IMG/VR virus record: IMGVR_UViG_3300031566_000066
Coordinates: 1 to 49,738 of that record
Source of the DNA: a virus
Direction: 5' to 3' (one strand)
Length of the DNA stretch: 49,738 bases
Shown here one piece after another: positions 24,248 through 32,322 of this stretch. The stretch's first letter is position 1. Each line of letters begins with the position of its first letter. The translations under genes were made by a program, and so were the position numbers. The notes under the pieces were generated by a model. It searched no databases. It was given only the letters and a program-made list of their open reading frames with translations, and had not been told where the DNA came from.

Positions 24248-27064
24248 GTGGACAGGCAACCTCCTCGCAAAACGCTCTATTCATCGCAGGTTGAGGCCCA
24301 CCGGGCCCTTTATTCCTTCTGGGCGGCGGGGGATCCGGTTTTCGGGCTTGTGAGCCCTACCGGGTCGGGCAAGACGACCATCGTTAAATCGGTAGCTGCC
24401 CGCTTCAAGGAGGAGGGGGGCGGCGGACGGCGCGGGGTGAGGGCCCTTTTTGTGGTGGTCCCGCAGAACCACATCCAAGATGGGTTCAGGGAACCGGCCA
24501 CGCTTGTCGTGCCCGGCGAGGGCACTTTCACGATCGGGCCTACAACATGGCTCCCCGGACAAAGCACCACAACGCATCGGATCCGGGGGATGCTCCACGC
24601 GAAGAAGCGTTCGCAGTGGTTTGGGGCGACGTGCTCCTATCAGATGATGATCAATGCTCTCGATGGAGACCCTGATCTCACGGGCTGCTGCTTGTCGATT
24701 GACGAAGCCCAGCACGCGGGCGAGGGGGTCACGAAATTGTACGAGTTGGAGCGCAGGTGGGTCGCGCTCGGGGGTCAGGTGCTCAAGATCACGGCAACGC
24801 CCTACCGTCACGACGGGCGAGACGTTTTCAAACCGGGTCAGCCCCGGTACGTCAAGACGATCGCCGAACACGCACTCGACACCGACTCGGAAGGCAACCC
24901 GCTTGTCCCTCCGAACATGATCATGGTGGCGGAGCGGTTGCCCGGCTACACCGTGAAGAACCGCAAGGAGTTGAACGGTCAGTCGGCCCCTGCTCAGATC
25001 AAGGGGAATGCGACTGCGGCGATCGTCAAGCGGTGGGAAAAGGACGGAAAGCCGAAGCTCGTCGTGGTCGTTCCACAGTGGAAATCAAAGGTGTGGGCCT
25101 CCAAACTTCAGAAGGCGTTTGAGCGCAAAGGCGCTCGGGTGGTCAACGCGGTAGGCACGGGGAAGGGCGCACAGGCCCGGCTTCGGGCCGTGCTTGACCA
25201 TGAGCGAAATGTCTCAAAAATCGAGGATTCAACGGTTGACGTGATCCTCGCCTGCAAGCGGTTCGATGAAGGGACGGATTGGCCGCTGTGTAGTCACCTT
25301 TATGCTGTTGGTTTTCCCGGCAGTTTCCCCTTGATCGTTCAGAGGTGGGGGCGGACCTTCCGTCCGAAGCATCATATCGTAGGCCACCCCCACCCCGACC
25401 ACGCTGTTATCGTGTTCTTCTGCCCTCGGCCGGAAGGTATTGGAGACAACGCTATGAAGGCCCACAAGCGTGCCGCGCTGTTGAGCGCGTGTTTTCTCCA
25501 CGACCACAGCACGGCGAAGGCGTACACGCGGATCGCACGGGTCATCTCTGCGCTCAGGAAGGGTTTGTCCGACTCCCTGGGTGACGAGGGCAGTCGCCAG
25601 TCTGGCGAGGTTGTGCCTGACGAGGGCAAGATGGCGATGGCGAAAGCCAAGTTGTCAAGGAAGGCAACGATCGAGCAGATCCTCGCGCAAGGGCACGACC
25701 TCGCAGTGCGGATCCAGCTTGCGGTTCAAGTCGGGGTGCCCGAGAAGGAAATCCGACGGGCAATCACTCAACGAATCCGTAACGCGCAAGACCCGATCGC
25801 CCCAGCGCTCAGTGCGGCCTTTGATGATGTGCTTGCGCAGTACCGCGACCTTGAGGTCACTTTCGAGGAAGGCGTGTTAGCGATGATCGGTATGTTCACA
25901 GGCGAGACGATCAAGGACATTTCTCGACGCCTCTCCGCACGTCTGCGGACAATGGATTCAACGATGGCGGAGATTCGGGAATTCTTCGACAAGCACGGCA
26001 GTCGCCCGACGAAGATTGATATGGACCCCGCAAATCAGTGGTTGAGGCGACAGCATCGTTCGTCCATCTCCAAGCTGTGCGACGAGATGGGGCTTCCAAG
26101 CGAGAAACGAACAATGGAGTCAACGATGGCGGAGATTCGGGAATTCTTCGACAAGCACGGCTGTCGCCCGACGACGAAAGATCTTACCGTTCAGGGCGCG
26201 TGGCTGACGCGACACGGTTCTTCCCTGTCCGCGTTGTGCGAAGAAATGGGGCTGCCGGGAGACTCCCTCGTCTACCACCTGTCGAGAACGATGGCGTCCG
26301 CCAGAGCCGAGGTTCGGGAATTCTTCGACAAGCACGGCCGTCGCCCTAAATCGAAGGAAGTCCCAGCCTTATACGCGTGGTTGCGATCGAACCACATGAC
26401 TCCCCTGACAGCGTTGTGTGACGAGATGGGGCTTCCAGATGGGGGACGGACGATGGAGTCCACTAGGATCGAGGTTCGGGAATTCTTTGACAAGCATGAC
26501 CGTCGCCCTAAGTGGGCGGAGAGACCAACCTTGGCGAGATGGTTGAGGGACCAACACACGTCCTTGTCTGATCTGTGTGACGAGATGGGGTTTCCAGAGG
26601 AAGGAAGGACGATGGAGTCTACGAGGAAGGAGATTCGAGAATTCTTCGACCGACATGGGCAATGCCCTACGAAGAAGGGTATGAACACGGCAAACGAGTG
26701 GTTGAAGCGAAGGCATACCTCCGTCCCTAAATTGTGCGAAGAAATGGGGCTTCCGATGGAGTCCGCCAGAACCGAGGTTCGGGATTTCTTTGACAAGCAC
26801 GGCCGTCGCCCGAAGTGGAAGGAGGTGCGCTCCTTGACCCATCGGTTGCGATCGAACGGCATGACCCTGACCGCGTTGTGCGACGAGATGGGGTTTCCAG
26901 ACGGGAAACGGACGATGGGGTCCGCTATGGCCGAGGTTCGGGATTTCTTTGGCAAGCACGGTCGCCGCCCTAAATCGAAGGATCTGGCAAACATTGATGC
27001 GTGGCTACGCGCACGGGGTTCCTCCCTCCGCAAGCTCTGCGACGAAATGGGGCTGCCCAAATGA
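24248..27064 (+). CDS. SF2 helicase with seven C-terminal tandem repeats
   Basis: GTG 24248 is preferred over GTG 24227 because it follows the start element and AAGGA. Helicase motifs counted from it are SPTGSGKTT (36-44, Walker A), DEAQH (152-156), TATPYR (182-187), FDEGTDWP (~339-346) and QRWGRTFRP (365-373). This is a DEAH/type III restriction-like SF2 ATPase that moves on or remodels DNA or RNA. From residue ~569 to the end lie seven repeats of about 48-59 residues that start MxSxxxExREFFDKHGRRP and end WLR...LCDEMGLP. They resemble in style the helicase-associated repeat domains that may bind nucleic acid. The gene overlaps the next by four bases (ATGA). Confidence 0.85.
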   Translation: MDRQPPRKTLYSSQVEAHRALYSFWAAGDPVFGLVSPTGSGKTTIVKSVAARFKEEGGGGRRGVRALFVVVPQNHIQDGFREPATLVVPGEGTFTIGPTTWLPGQSTTTHRIRGMLHAKKRSQWFGATCSYQMMINALDGDPDLTGCCLSIDEAQHAGEGVTKLYELERRWVALGGQVLKITATPYRHDGRDVFKPGQPRYVKTIAEHALDTDSEGNPLVPPNMIMVAERLPGYTVKNRKELNGQSAPAQIKGNATAAIVKRWEKDGKPKLVVVVPQWKSKVWASKLQKAFERKGARVVNAVGTGKGAQARLRAVLDHERNVSKIEDSTVDVILACKRFDEGTDWPLCSHLYAVGFPGSFPLIVQRWGRTFRPKHHIVGHPHPDHAVIVFFCPRPEGIGDNAMKAHKRAALLSACFLHDHSTAKAYTRIARVISALRKGLSDSLGDEGSRQSGEVVPDEGKMAMAKAKLSRKATIEQILAQGHDLAVRIQLAVQVGVPEKEIRRAITQRIRNAQDPIAPALSAAFDDVLAQYRDLEVTFEEGVLAMIGMFTGETIKDISRRLSARLRTMDSTMAEIREFFDKHGSRPTKIDMDPANQWLRRQHRSSISKLCDEMGLPSEKRTMESTMAEIREFFDKHGCRPTTKDLTVQGAWLTRHGSSLSALCEEMGLPGDSLVYHLSRTMASARAEVREFFDKHGRRPKSKEVPALYAWLRSNHMTPLTALCDEMGLPDGGRTMESTRIEVREFFDKHDRRPKWAERPTLARWLRDQHTSLSDLCDEMGFPEEGRTMESTRKEIREFFDRHGQCPTKKGMNTANEWLKRRHTSVPKLCEEMGLPMESARTEVRDFFDKHGRRPKWKEVRSLTHRLRSNGMTLTALCDEMGFPDGKRTMGSAMAEVRDFFGKHGRRPKSKDLANIDAWLRARGSSLRKLCDEMGLPK
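25952..27058 (+). repeat. seven tandem ~160-bp coding repeats
   Basis: Repeat units start at 25952, 26114, 26291, 26453, 26612, 26756 and 26915. Each encodes a helix (EIREFFDKHG), a short basic linker (RRPKxK), a Trp-Leu-Arg segment and LCDEMGLP. DNA identity between units is high in the first ~45 bases, which points to recent duplication or recombination and a copy number likely to vary. Confidence 0.9.
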
Positions 27065-27714
27065 GGTCCAACTTCACTAACAACGCGTCCAAGCAAGAGA
27101 CGCGCGTTGCGAACCTCAGAGCAGCGCAACGCAGTTATGTCCTTTGTCCCCCACACAGGGGCAAGCTGGTCGATGATTGGGTCGAGCTTGCCGGGGTCGA
27201 GTGCCCGACGCTCGACCTGATCGAGTCGGCTCTCTCTCGACGCGCACAGATGATCGGTGTCGAGCGCAACTCCTCCATCCTTGCCGAGTGTCGCAGGATC
27301 CATTCCGGTCGCCGTGCGTCCTGGGTGGAAGGAGATCTGATCAACCTCGTCATGTCTCGGGACACCTGCCTACAAAATGCAGGGGTGCTCAACTACGATG
27401 GGTTCCACACCCCCGGCGCGCCCTTGGAGGAGGCTCTGGAGATCCTCGGGGATTTTGCGGTAGCTCGGCAAGCCCAGGCGTCGCATTTCTTACTCATCAT
27501 CAACGTGACGACGGCCTACTTGAAATCCACTGCGACGACGCTGCGGTGGATCGAGCGGGTGTTCCCCAAGTACCTGACGGGCACCCTCCCGCCCGACCTG
27601 ACCGCGTGTGTGTACACCTCCAAGACGAAGCCGATGGTCAACGTGCAGATCGGGTACGGATACGACCCCCATTCTGCCCTCTCAGCCATCGAGGGCGTTC
27701 GGCTGCGCGCCTGA
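27061..27714 (+). CDS. Rossmann-like hypothetical protein (possible methyltransferase fold)
   Basis: ATG 27061 overlaps the helicase stop (ATGA). In the 217 residues, acidic strand ends and a loop (ERNSSIL, WVEGDLINLV, then LNYDGFHTPG) follow the order of a class I SAM-methyltransferase-like fold, but the glycine-rich SAM loop is not clear. The tight coupling to the helicase suggests they act together. An alternative is a catalytically dead Rossmann protein. The function is not known. Confidence 0.6.
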   Translation: MRSNFTNNASKQETRVANLRAAQRSYVLCPPHRGKLVDDWVELAGVECPTLDLIESALSRRAQMIGVERNSSILAECRRIHSGRRASWVEGDLINLVMSRDTCLQNAGVLNYDGFHTPGAPLEEALEILGDFAVARQAQASHFLLIINVTTAYLKSTATTLRWIERVFPKYLTGTLPPDLTACVYTSKTKPMVNVQIGYGYDPHSALSAIEGVRLRA

Positions 27715-27718
27715 CAGG

Positions 27719-27730
27719 TACAATCCAGAC
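27719..27730 (+). promoter_or_regulatory. start-proximal -10-like element, HTH-capsid-like gene
   Basis: TACAAT (27719-27724) lies six bases before ATG 27731, with CTGACAGG upstream. It matches the element before RNase HII (CTGACGG-TACAGT, five bases before ATG). The position suits a -10 box for a leaderless mRNA. No Shine-Dalgarno sequence is present. Confidence 0.55.
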
Positions 27731-28510
27731 ATGAGTTGCACAGCCACGACCATCCTTGAGTGCGAGAACGGCGGCTGCCCTGATCACGATCTGGAGACCG
27801 GCATCTGGATCGATTCGGTCGCGCGGTGGTCGGCGGGTGGCTCGACACCCGAGCAGATCGCCAAGGATTTGGGCATCCCGGTTGAGATGGTCACGCCTCA
27901 CCTCCAAACCTCCGAAGAGGCGAAGGCGAAGCGGGAAGCCTTTCAGGATCAAAGGTCGGCCATGATCACGACCCTGTATTCGATGGGGCAGTACACGCAG
28001 GTCGAAATTGCAGACCAGCTTAACATCTCGCAGGCCGTGGTCGCCTACCACCTTGCCCGCCAACGGGAGACGGAGCCCAACACCGTCAGGGAGAAATTCG
28101 GTCGCCTCACCCGCGAGACCCAAGACCTGGGTGCCATCCTCAAAGCTGCGGCGTTCGGTGCCCCGCTTGTGTCTTCGCGGATCGAGGTTGGATACCCGGT
28201 GTGCCCCGAGGACCTCCGCGACCCGCTTGGGGTCGTAGCTTCCGCCGCCACCGTGCGGGGCATGGTCATGGGCGCACGCACCTTTGCGGACATGCGTGTG
28301 TTTGGCCGTGACGTACTGGAGATCGAGACCATCGCTGCCAAGTTGAAAGCGGACCTATACGCCCGACTGTGGGATGTGCCTTTGTTCGTCATCCGGCCGA
28401 TCGATGCCTCCATCTGGATTGTGGGCCAGTGCGACGACGGGTCCTGGGTCCGGCAAGAGGTTGTCCCCAAGCCCGAACCCGCCGACGATCGGATCCGGTT
28501 TCGGATCTGA
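27731..28510 (+). CDS. HTH protein with a major-capsid-like C-terminal domain
   Basis: This is a 259-residue protein. Residues ~38-60 (STPEQIAKDLGIPVEMVTPH) and 86-110 (GQYTQVEIADQLNISQAVVA) are two helix-turn-helix segments of the kind that bind DNA. Residues ~174-235 align without large gaps to residues ~181-240 of the phage's own capsid protein: GARTFADMRVFGRDVLEIET against NARDYADIRKFGRDILDIES, followed by LWxxxxxVxR in both. The gene is not in the virion module and has its own promoter-like element. It could be a regulator that senses or interferes with capsid assembly, or a DNA-binding protein that has reused a capsid fold. Confidence 0.7.
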   Translation: MSCTATTILECENGGCPDHDLETGIWIDSVARWSAGGSTPEQIAKDLGIPVEMVTPHLQTSEEAKAKREAFQDQRSAMITTLYSMGQYTQVEIADQLNISQAVVAYHLARQRETEPNTVREKFGRLTRETQDLGAILKAAAFGAPLVSSRIEVGYPVCPEDLRDPLGVVASAATVRGMVMGARTFADMRVFGRDVLEIETIAAKLKADLYARLWDVPLFVIRPIDASIWIVGQCDDGSWVRQEVVPKPEPADDRIRFRI

Positions 28511-28530
28511 GCGACCTGTCGTAACCGCGT

Positions 28531-29016
28531 ATGGGACAAAGTACCAACGGCATCATTTCCTACGGAATTCAATTTGAAGAGGGCGAGGGGTGCCCTTGGG
28601 AGGAAGCCGCTGAAGCCGCGGGTTTTGACGATCCGTGGGATGACGACTACCTCGCCTTCGCCTTGTGCGGGATCGAGCCCTTTGGCGATGTGGAGTGGGG
28701 GGAGCGCGGAAGCCCTGAATACGAGGCTGTCAGGGCCCGTGCCGGCGCCTACTACGACAAGAAGAAGGCCGCGCTGGCCGGTCTGGGCGTCGAATTCCTG
28801 ACCCACTGCTCCGGCGATTACCCGATGTACATGCTCGTGATCTCCGAGTCGCAGCAGACCGCGAACCGGGGCTACCCGCAGAGGATCAACCCTCGGGAGA
28901 TGGACATGGCCGAGAACAACGGCGACTGGCCTGCCCGGCTCCGCGCGGTCATGGAGAAGCTGGAGATCGACGGCGACAAGGAGATGGGCTGGACTCTCTG
29001 TTCAATGTGGAATTGA
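28531..29016 (+). CDS. acidic phage hypothetical protein (MGQSTNGI family)
   Basis: This is a 161-residue acidic protein whose N-terminus (MGQSTNGIISYGIQF) resembles an uncharacterised family common in phages of GC-rich hosts. ATG 28531 is preceded by CTGTCGTAACCGCGT, a weaker version of the start-proximal element with a three-base gap. There is no catalytic motif. It is the first of a run of small accessory genes. Confidence 0.75.
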   Translation: MGQSTNGIISYGIQFEEGEGCPWEEAAEAAGFDDPWDDDYLAFALCGIEPFGDVEWGERGSPEYEAVRARAGAYYDKKKAALAGLGVEFLTHCSGDYPMYMLVISESQQTANRGYPQRINPREMDMAENNGDWPARLRAVMEKLEIDGDKEMGWTLCSMWN

Positions 29017-29017
29017 T

Positions 29018-29035
29018 TTGGCGTAAGTAGGGGCG
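29018..29035 (+). promoter_or_regulatory. start-proximal element TTGGCGTAAGTAGGGG
   Basis: TTGGCG, TAAGTA (29024-29029) and GGGGCG run straight into ATG 29036. It is one of the clearest copies of the recurrent element. The G-run is too close to the start to serve as a normal ribosome-binding site, which favours a promoter core for a leaderless transcript. Confidence 0.7.
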
Positions 29036-29446
29036 ATGAGCGAGCCTCACCTCCACTCGATGCACCAGACCGCGTTCTGCTCTGCGTGTGGCGACCTTGA
29101 TGGTTGCCACCGCTGGCGTTGGGCCTACGATGGCGTTGCAGAGGGCCAGCGCTGGCAGCATTTCAAGGGCCAGGAGTACGATGTGGTCGGGCGTGCGACG
29201 CATTCCGAGTCGGGTGAAGCTCTGATCTTGTATCGGCGATCTGATCGTCCGGCAGGAACGGTGTGGGCCCGGCCCGAGTCGATGTGGCTGGACGCCCCGA
29301 CGTTCAAGCCGACGCCGGCCGCCGAATTCGCCGGTTCGACGGGCTGCCTTCACGGGATGCAGGACAAGTACATCGACCACGTGACGGGTGACTACCACTG
29401 CTCTGCCTGCGAAGGCGCGACGGCTCGCTTCTGGAGGATCTCGTGA
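29036..29446 (+). CDS. DUF1653-domain protein with cysteine pairs
   Basis: Of the 136 residues, about 38-85 (QHFKGQEYDVVGRATHSESG through ALILYRR and VWARP) match the DUF1653 pattern, a small beta domain of unknown function found in bacteria and phages. Flanking CxxC pairs (CSAC near the N-terminus and CSAC near the C-terminus) probably bind zinc. It starts behind the start-proximal element and overlaps the next gene by four bases (GTGA), heading an operon of small genes. Confidence 0.75.
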   Translation: MSEPHLHSMHQTAFCSACGDLDGCHRWRWAYDGVAEGQRWQHFKGQEYDVVGRATHSESGEALILYRRSDRPAGTVWARPESMWLDAPTFKPTPAAEFAGSTGCLHGMQDKYIDHVTGDYHCSACEGATARFWRIS

Positions 29447-29652
29447 GGTACGTGGTCCGCGACGATGACGGGACGATGCAGACGTGGCTCGATGACGACG
29501 TGAGTTGCAACGCCCGGGAGATGGGCGACCTCTGCGGGGGTTGTGACTCCTGCATGCTCAAGCAGTACGAACACTACGGCGCCGTCGTGGACCCGATCGA
29601 GTCGGACGCCCACCTTGCCGTGTTGAAAGCGATGGCGATATGGACCCCTTGA
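29443..29652 (+). CDS. small acidic cysteine-containing protein
   Basis: This is a 69-residue protein from GTG 29443 (GTGA overlap with the DUF1653 gene). It contains CGGCDSC, a compact cysteine group that may bind a metal. It overlaps the next gene by 13 bases. It is unrecognised. Overlaps on both sides support it as real. Confidence 0.65.
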   Translation: MRYVVRDDDGTMQTWLDDDVSCNAREMGDLCGGCDSCMLKQYEHYGAVVDPIESDAHLAVLKAMAIWTP

Positions 29653-29831
29653 TTCCCGATCACATGGTCAAACTCATAGCCTCCGCGAACGAGTGGGACG
29701 ATGGCGATATTTGGTTCCTCGGCAACGGGAGGAAGGCTGAATTTGACGGCCGGAAATCGCTGTTCACGGTTTCGGAGAAGGGCCGGACCATTGGAACGGT
29801 GCCTCTCAAGAAGATCTTAGGTACGAAATGA
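29640..29831 (+). CDS. small hypothetical protein
   Basis: This is a 63-residue protein, overlapping the previous gene by 13 bases and the next by four (ATGA). It shows an N-terminal helix and C-terminal beta-like segments (FTVSEKGRTIGTVPLKKIL). It has no motif that assigns a function. Confidence 0.6.
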   Translation: MDPLIPDHMVKLIASANEWDDGDIWFLGNGRKAEFDGRKSLFTVSEKGRTIGTVPLKKILGTK

Positions 29832-30016
29832 CCGTCTACGCGATCCAACTGAACGACGCCATCGTGGCCGTCACCGACGACGAGAGCCGTGCGGACAAGA
29901 TGGCCGCTGCGGTCAAGGCCAACGAGGGCCAGCACCATCGCCACGTCTTCGTGCGGCCCTTTGAATTGAACAAGTGGCCCGAGCACTGGGCAGGCAAGGA
30001 AGAACATGGATCGTGA
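29828..30016 (+). CDS. small hypothetical protein
   Basis: This is a 62-residue protein starting at ATG 29828 (ATGA overlap). The pattern (MTVYAIQLNDAIVAVTDDES, then a helix and FVRPFELN) looks like a small alpha/beta domain often found among short phage proteins. It overlaps the next start by 11 bases. The function is unknown. Confidence 0.6.
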   Translation: MTVYAIQLNDAIVAVTDDESRADKMAAAVKANEGQHHRHVFVRPFELNKWPEHWAGKEEHGS

Positions 30017-30335
30017 ACTAGAATCCCTGATTGAACGGCGAGTAGAGGAAAGGTTGGAGGAGAGGCTGTCCGAACGGGAGGGCGACCTGCTCGCGCTGCG
30101 TCGAGAGAAGGACGAATCCGACCGGCAGCGTGACCGAGCCTTGGCCTTACTCGTGGAGAGCGGGATCACGCCGGTCCTCCGCGTCAACGTGCTCAACGCA
30201 GAGCCCCTTTACGTCCTTGTCCGCCTCGATGGCAGCGAAGCTGACCGCATGTTTCCCGATGCGCTTGAGGCCGTCACCGCGCTCTTGGTCGAGAAGAAGA
30301 AGGCCGTCGAGGCTGGGGGAAGGGGCAGCGCATGA
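30006..30335 (+). CDS. coiled-coil hypothetical protein
   Basis: This is a 109-residue protein. Residues 1-50 are a highly charged Glu/Arg coiled coil, followed by a short beta-like segment (VLRVNVLNAEPLYVLVRL) and a helix. It overlaps both neighbours, with ATGA at the deaminase start. It is probably an oligomeric accessory protein. Confidence 0.65.
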   Translation: MDRELESLIERRVEERLEERLSEREGDLLALRREKDESDRQRDRALALLVESGITPVLRVNVLNAEPLYVLVRLDGSEADRMFPDALEAVTALLVEKKKAVEAGGRGSA

Positions 30336-31021
30336 GCTTCACAGAACAAGACGCGCTGAGGCATGCCACGCTTGTCGGCGCACAGAGTCCCTGCGCAAAA
30401 TCGAAGCGCGGCGTGGTCGTGTTCCTGCGCGACCGGACCAAGTTTGAGGATCCGGGCGAGTACAGCGTTGGGACCAACGAGCCCCCGTGGCCGATGGCGT
30501 GTGACGGCTCCGAGGCGTGCCGGGCAAACTGCAACAAGCTGTGTGTGCACGCCGAGGCCAGCGCCTTGCTCAACCTGATCGGTCAGGAGCCGGCGCGACC
30601 CCCCGCCCCGACCCGTCTTGACGAGTTTGAGATGCTCCACGTCAAGGTGGTGGGGGGCGTCGCGGTCCCGAGTGGGCCTCCCTCCTGCCCCTACTGCTCG
30701 CGCCTGATTCTCAAGATGGGGCTCAAGGCGATGTGGCTGTTGCACGAGGACGGCTTGCGCTCGTACACGGCCGAGGAATTCCACCGACTCACGCTTGAAC
30801 ACTGCGGCCTTCCCATCATCGAGCAGAGCTACTCGCACGTGAGCACCTCGGCGCCGAAAGAGGGGACACAGATCGTTGAAACGTTGCCAGACGCTTGCCC
30901 AACCTGCGGCAAGGGGATGCTCCAAGGCTACGGGTTGGCCGGTGGAGGCATGGGGGCGTGGGCAGTCTGCGAAGAGACGTGTCCGATCACGTACAAGGTG
31001 CTCGATCCCGCCGACGATTGA
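30332..31021 (+). CDS. cytidine/dCMP deaminase-like protein
   Basis: This is a 229-residue protein with the zinc-deaminase signature: HAEAS (His73, Glu75) and PSCPYC (Cys119, Cys122). Such enzymes deaminate cytosine-containing nucleotides or bases, and phage versions adjust the dUMP/dCTP pool. An extra cysteine cluster (CDGSEACRANCNKLC, ~57-71) precedes the active site, and a CPTC pair follows near 187. These insertions are unusual and may bind a second metal. It could instead act on RNA or a modified base. The start forms an ATGA overlap. Confidence 0.75.
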   Translation: MSFTEQDALRHATLVGAQSPCAKSKRGVVVFLRDRTKFEDPGEYSVGTNEPPWPMACDGSEACRANCNKLCVHAEASALLNLIGQEPARPPAPTRLDEFEMLHVKVVGGVAVPSGPPSCPYCSRLILKMGLKAMWLLHEDGLRSYTAEEFHRLTLEHCGLPIIEQSYSHVSTSAPKEGTQIVETLPDACPTCGKGMLQGYGLAGGGMGAWAVCEETCPITYKVLDPADD

Positions 31022-31045
31022 GCCTATACAGATCCGATCAGTATC

Positions 31046-31582
31046 ATGCTGGTCGTAGCCCTTAACGGACTCCTTGGCGCGCGCAAGGACGAGGTAGACA
31101 TGACGGAGGTTGTGGAGGGTGTACTTGATCACCTCCCCTACCGCTCCCATGTCGAAGTCCTCCGCGGACGCGGAGGAGCAGGTGCCTTCAAATTTGCGAA
31201 GCTCTACAAGCGCATCCTTCGTGAGTCGAAGGACCACGACACGTTGTTGCTTGCGGGCAAATCCTACGGTGGGCACTGGTGTTGCCGCCTTCTGTGGAAG
31301 CTCGCGTCCGCGGAGAAGCTCGATCGCTTCGCCAACGTGGGCCTTGTGACGGTGGACCCCAGCTATGTTCTCCACAAGATGCAGAAGAAGATCAAACAGA
31401 TCCCCGAGATCGGTTTCGCCCGCAATGTCCACCAGTACGGGCCCCGCTCGGGCTACCGCCTTGGCCCGCCGGCCGAGAACATTGTGGTCAAGGGCACCCA
31501 CGCGAACATCGATCAGAAGCCGGCCGTGACGAAGGCCGTCTACGACCTCCTCCACTGGGGCCACGTCAAATCAGGCGCATAG
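31046..31582 (+). CDS. alpha/beta-hydrolase-like protein
   Basis: This is a 178-residue protein with a plausible catalytic triad in the usual order: Ser73 in GKSYGG (nucleophile elbow), Asp104 in VTVDPS and His152 in KGTHANI. This fits a small lipase/esterase-type alpha/beta hydrolase. The substrate is unknown, and lysis or lipid processing are possible. A TATACA sequence at 31024 lies 22 bases before ATG 31046. It is short for the family and lacks a cap domain. Confidence 0.6.
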   Translation: MLVVALNGLLGARKDEVDMTEVVEGVLDHLPYRSHVEVLRGRGGAGAFKFAKLYKRILRESKDHDTLLLAGKSYGGHWCCRLLWKLASAEKLDRFANVGLVTVDPSYVLHKMQKKIKQIPEIGFARNVHQYGPRSGYRLGPPAENIVVKGTHANIDQKPAVTKAVYDLLHWGHVKSGA

Positions 31583-31622
31583 GGCGCGGTTTCGATCTGA
31601 AGGGGTCGAACGTGTAAGAGAC

Positions 31623-31802
31623 ATGAGCGACATGACTCTCATCCCCACCCCCCTCTCTGACGCCGACATCGAGGCCGCGGTCGCCGACTACGAACGCCGC
31701 TGCGCCGCAGGAGAGTTTGACGACGAGGACGAAGGTTACATGGGCACAGGCATGAGCGAGGCGGCCTATTTCACCGCCGCGGGCTCGGCTGAGTTTCTGT
31801 AG
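31623..31802 (+). CDS. short acidic protein (59 residues)
   Basis: A small frame from ATG 31623 (or ATG 31632) to TAG 31802 lies between the hydrolase and the zinc-finger gene. It is acidic and Ala-rich with GTGMSEAAYFTAAG near the end. TAAGAG lies just before ATG 31623, a partial match to the start-proximal element. It is otherwise unrecognised. Confidence 0.5.
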   Translation: MSDMTLIPTPLSDADIEAAVADYERRCAAGEFDDEDEGYMGTGMSEAAYFTAAGSAEFL

Positions 31803-31810
31803 GCGTCGCG

Positions 31811-31827
31811 TTGGCGTAAGTAGGGGT
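31811..31827 (+). promoter_or_regulatory. start-proximal element TTGGCGTAAGTAGGGGT
   Basis: TTGGCG, TAAGTA (31817-31822) and GGGGT touch GTG 31828. It is identical to the 29018 copy through the G-run. Confidence 0.7.
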
Positions 31828-32322
31828 GTGAAGCCCTCTTTCACTGACCCGCCCAACATCGCCGCTCGCAAAGCCGAGCGGCGCGAGGCGTGGGGAACTG
31901 AGCATCCTCGACATGCCTGGGCGCTGAACCACCTGGAGGGCCCGACGTTCAAGGAGCGGTTTGTCGCGGCCATCGAGGGCGACCTCGTGCCCGAGGAGCA
32001 GATGGAGGCCCTTGCCCTCATTGCTGACGCGTTGGAGGCCGGGTTACGTGACGCCGGCAGGCGCTTCACGTTGGGGCTGGCTGGCCGCTGCTCGATCTGC
32101 GCCCGCCGCATGACCTACTTCTTGGAGAACATGGAGCTTGACGACGGCCACTGCGTTCGCGTCGGAGGTTCATGCCTCGATGTGACATGGCAGTGTTCGG
32201 TTTGCGACGAGCACGTGTGCCGATGGTGCGCGATGGTGGAGCCTGCGCAGCGGATGGTGATTCTCTCGCCCACGTACTGCTCCGAAACCTGCTGGAAAAA
32301 AGACGGAAGCCCTGATGAATAA
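31828..32322 (+). CDS. zinc-finger hypothetical protein
   Basis: GTG 31828 follows the start-proximal element directly. The 164 residues have a helical N-terminal half and a Cys-rich C-terminal half: CSICARR, CSVCDEHVCRWC, and C...C near the end. The arrangement suggests two zinc sites, as in nucleic-acid or protein-binding fingers. It overlaps the Nudix gene by eight bases (ATGAATAA), so translation is coupled. Confidence 0.7.
   Translation: MKPSFTDPPNIAARKAERREAWGTEHPRHAWALNHLEGPTFKERFVAAIEGDLVPEEQMEALALIADALEAGLRDAGRRFTLGLAGRCSICARRMTYFLENMELDDGHCVRVGGSCLDVTWQCSVCDEHVCRWCAMVEPAQRMVILSPTYCSETCWKKDGSPDE

Noticed and set aside
25952-27058. CRISPR-like array
   Set aside because: Repeats are ~150-177 bases, in frame and protein-coding, without spacer structure.
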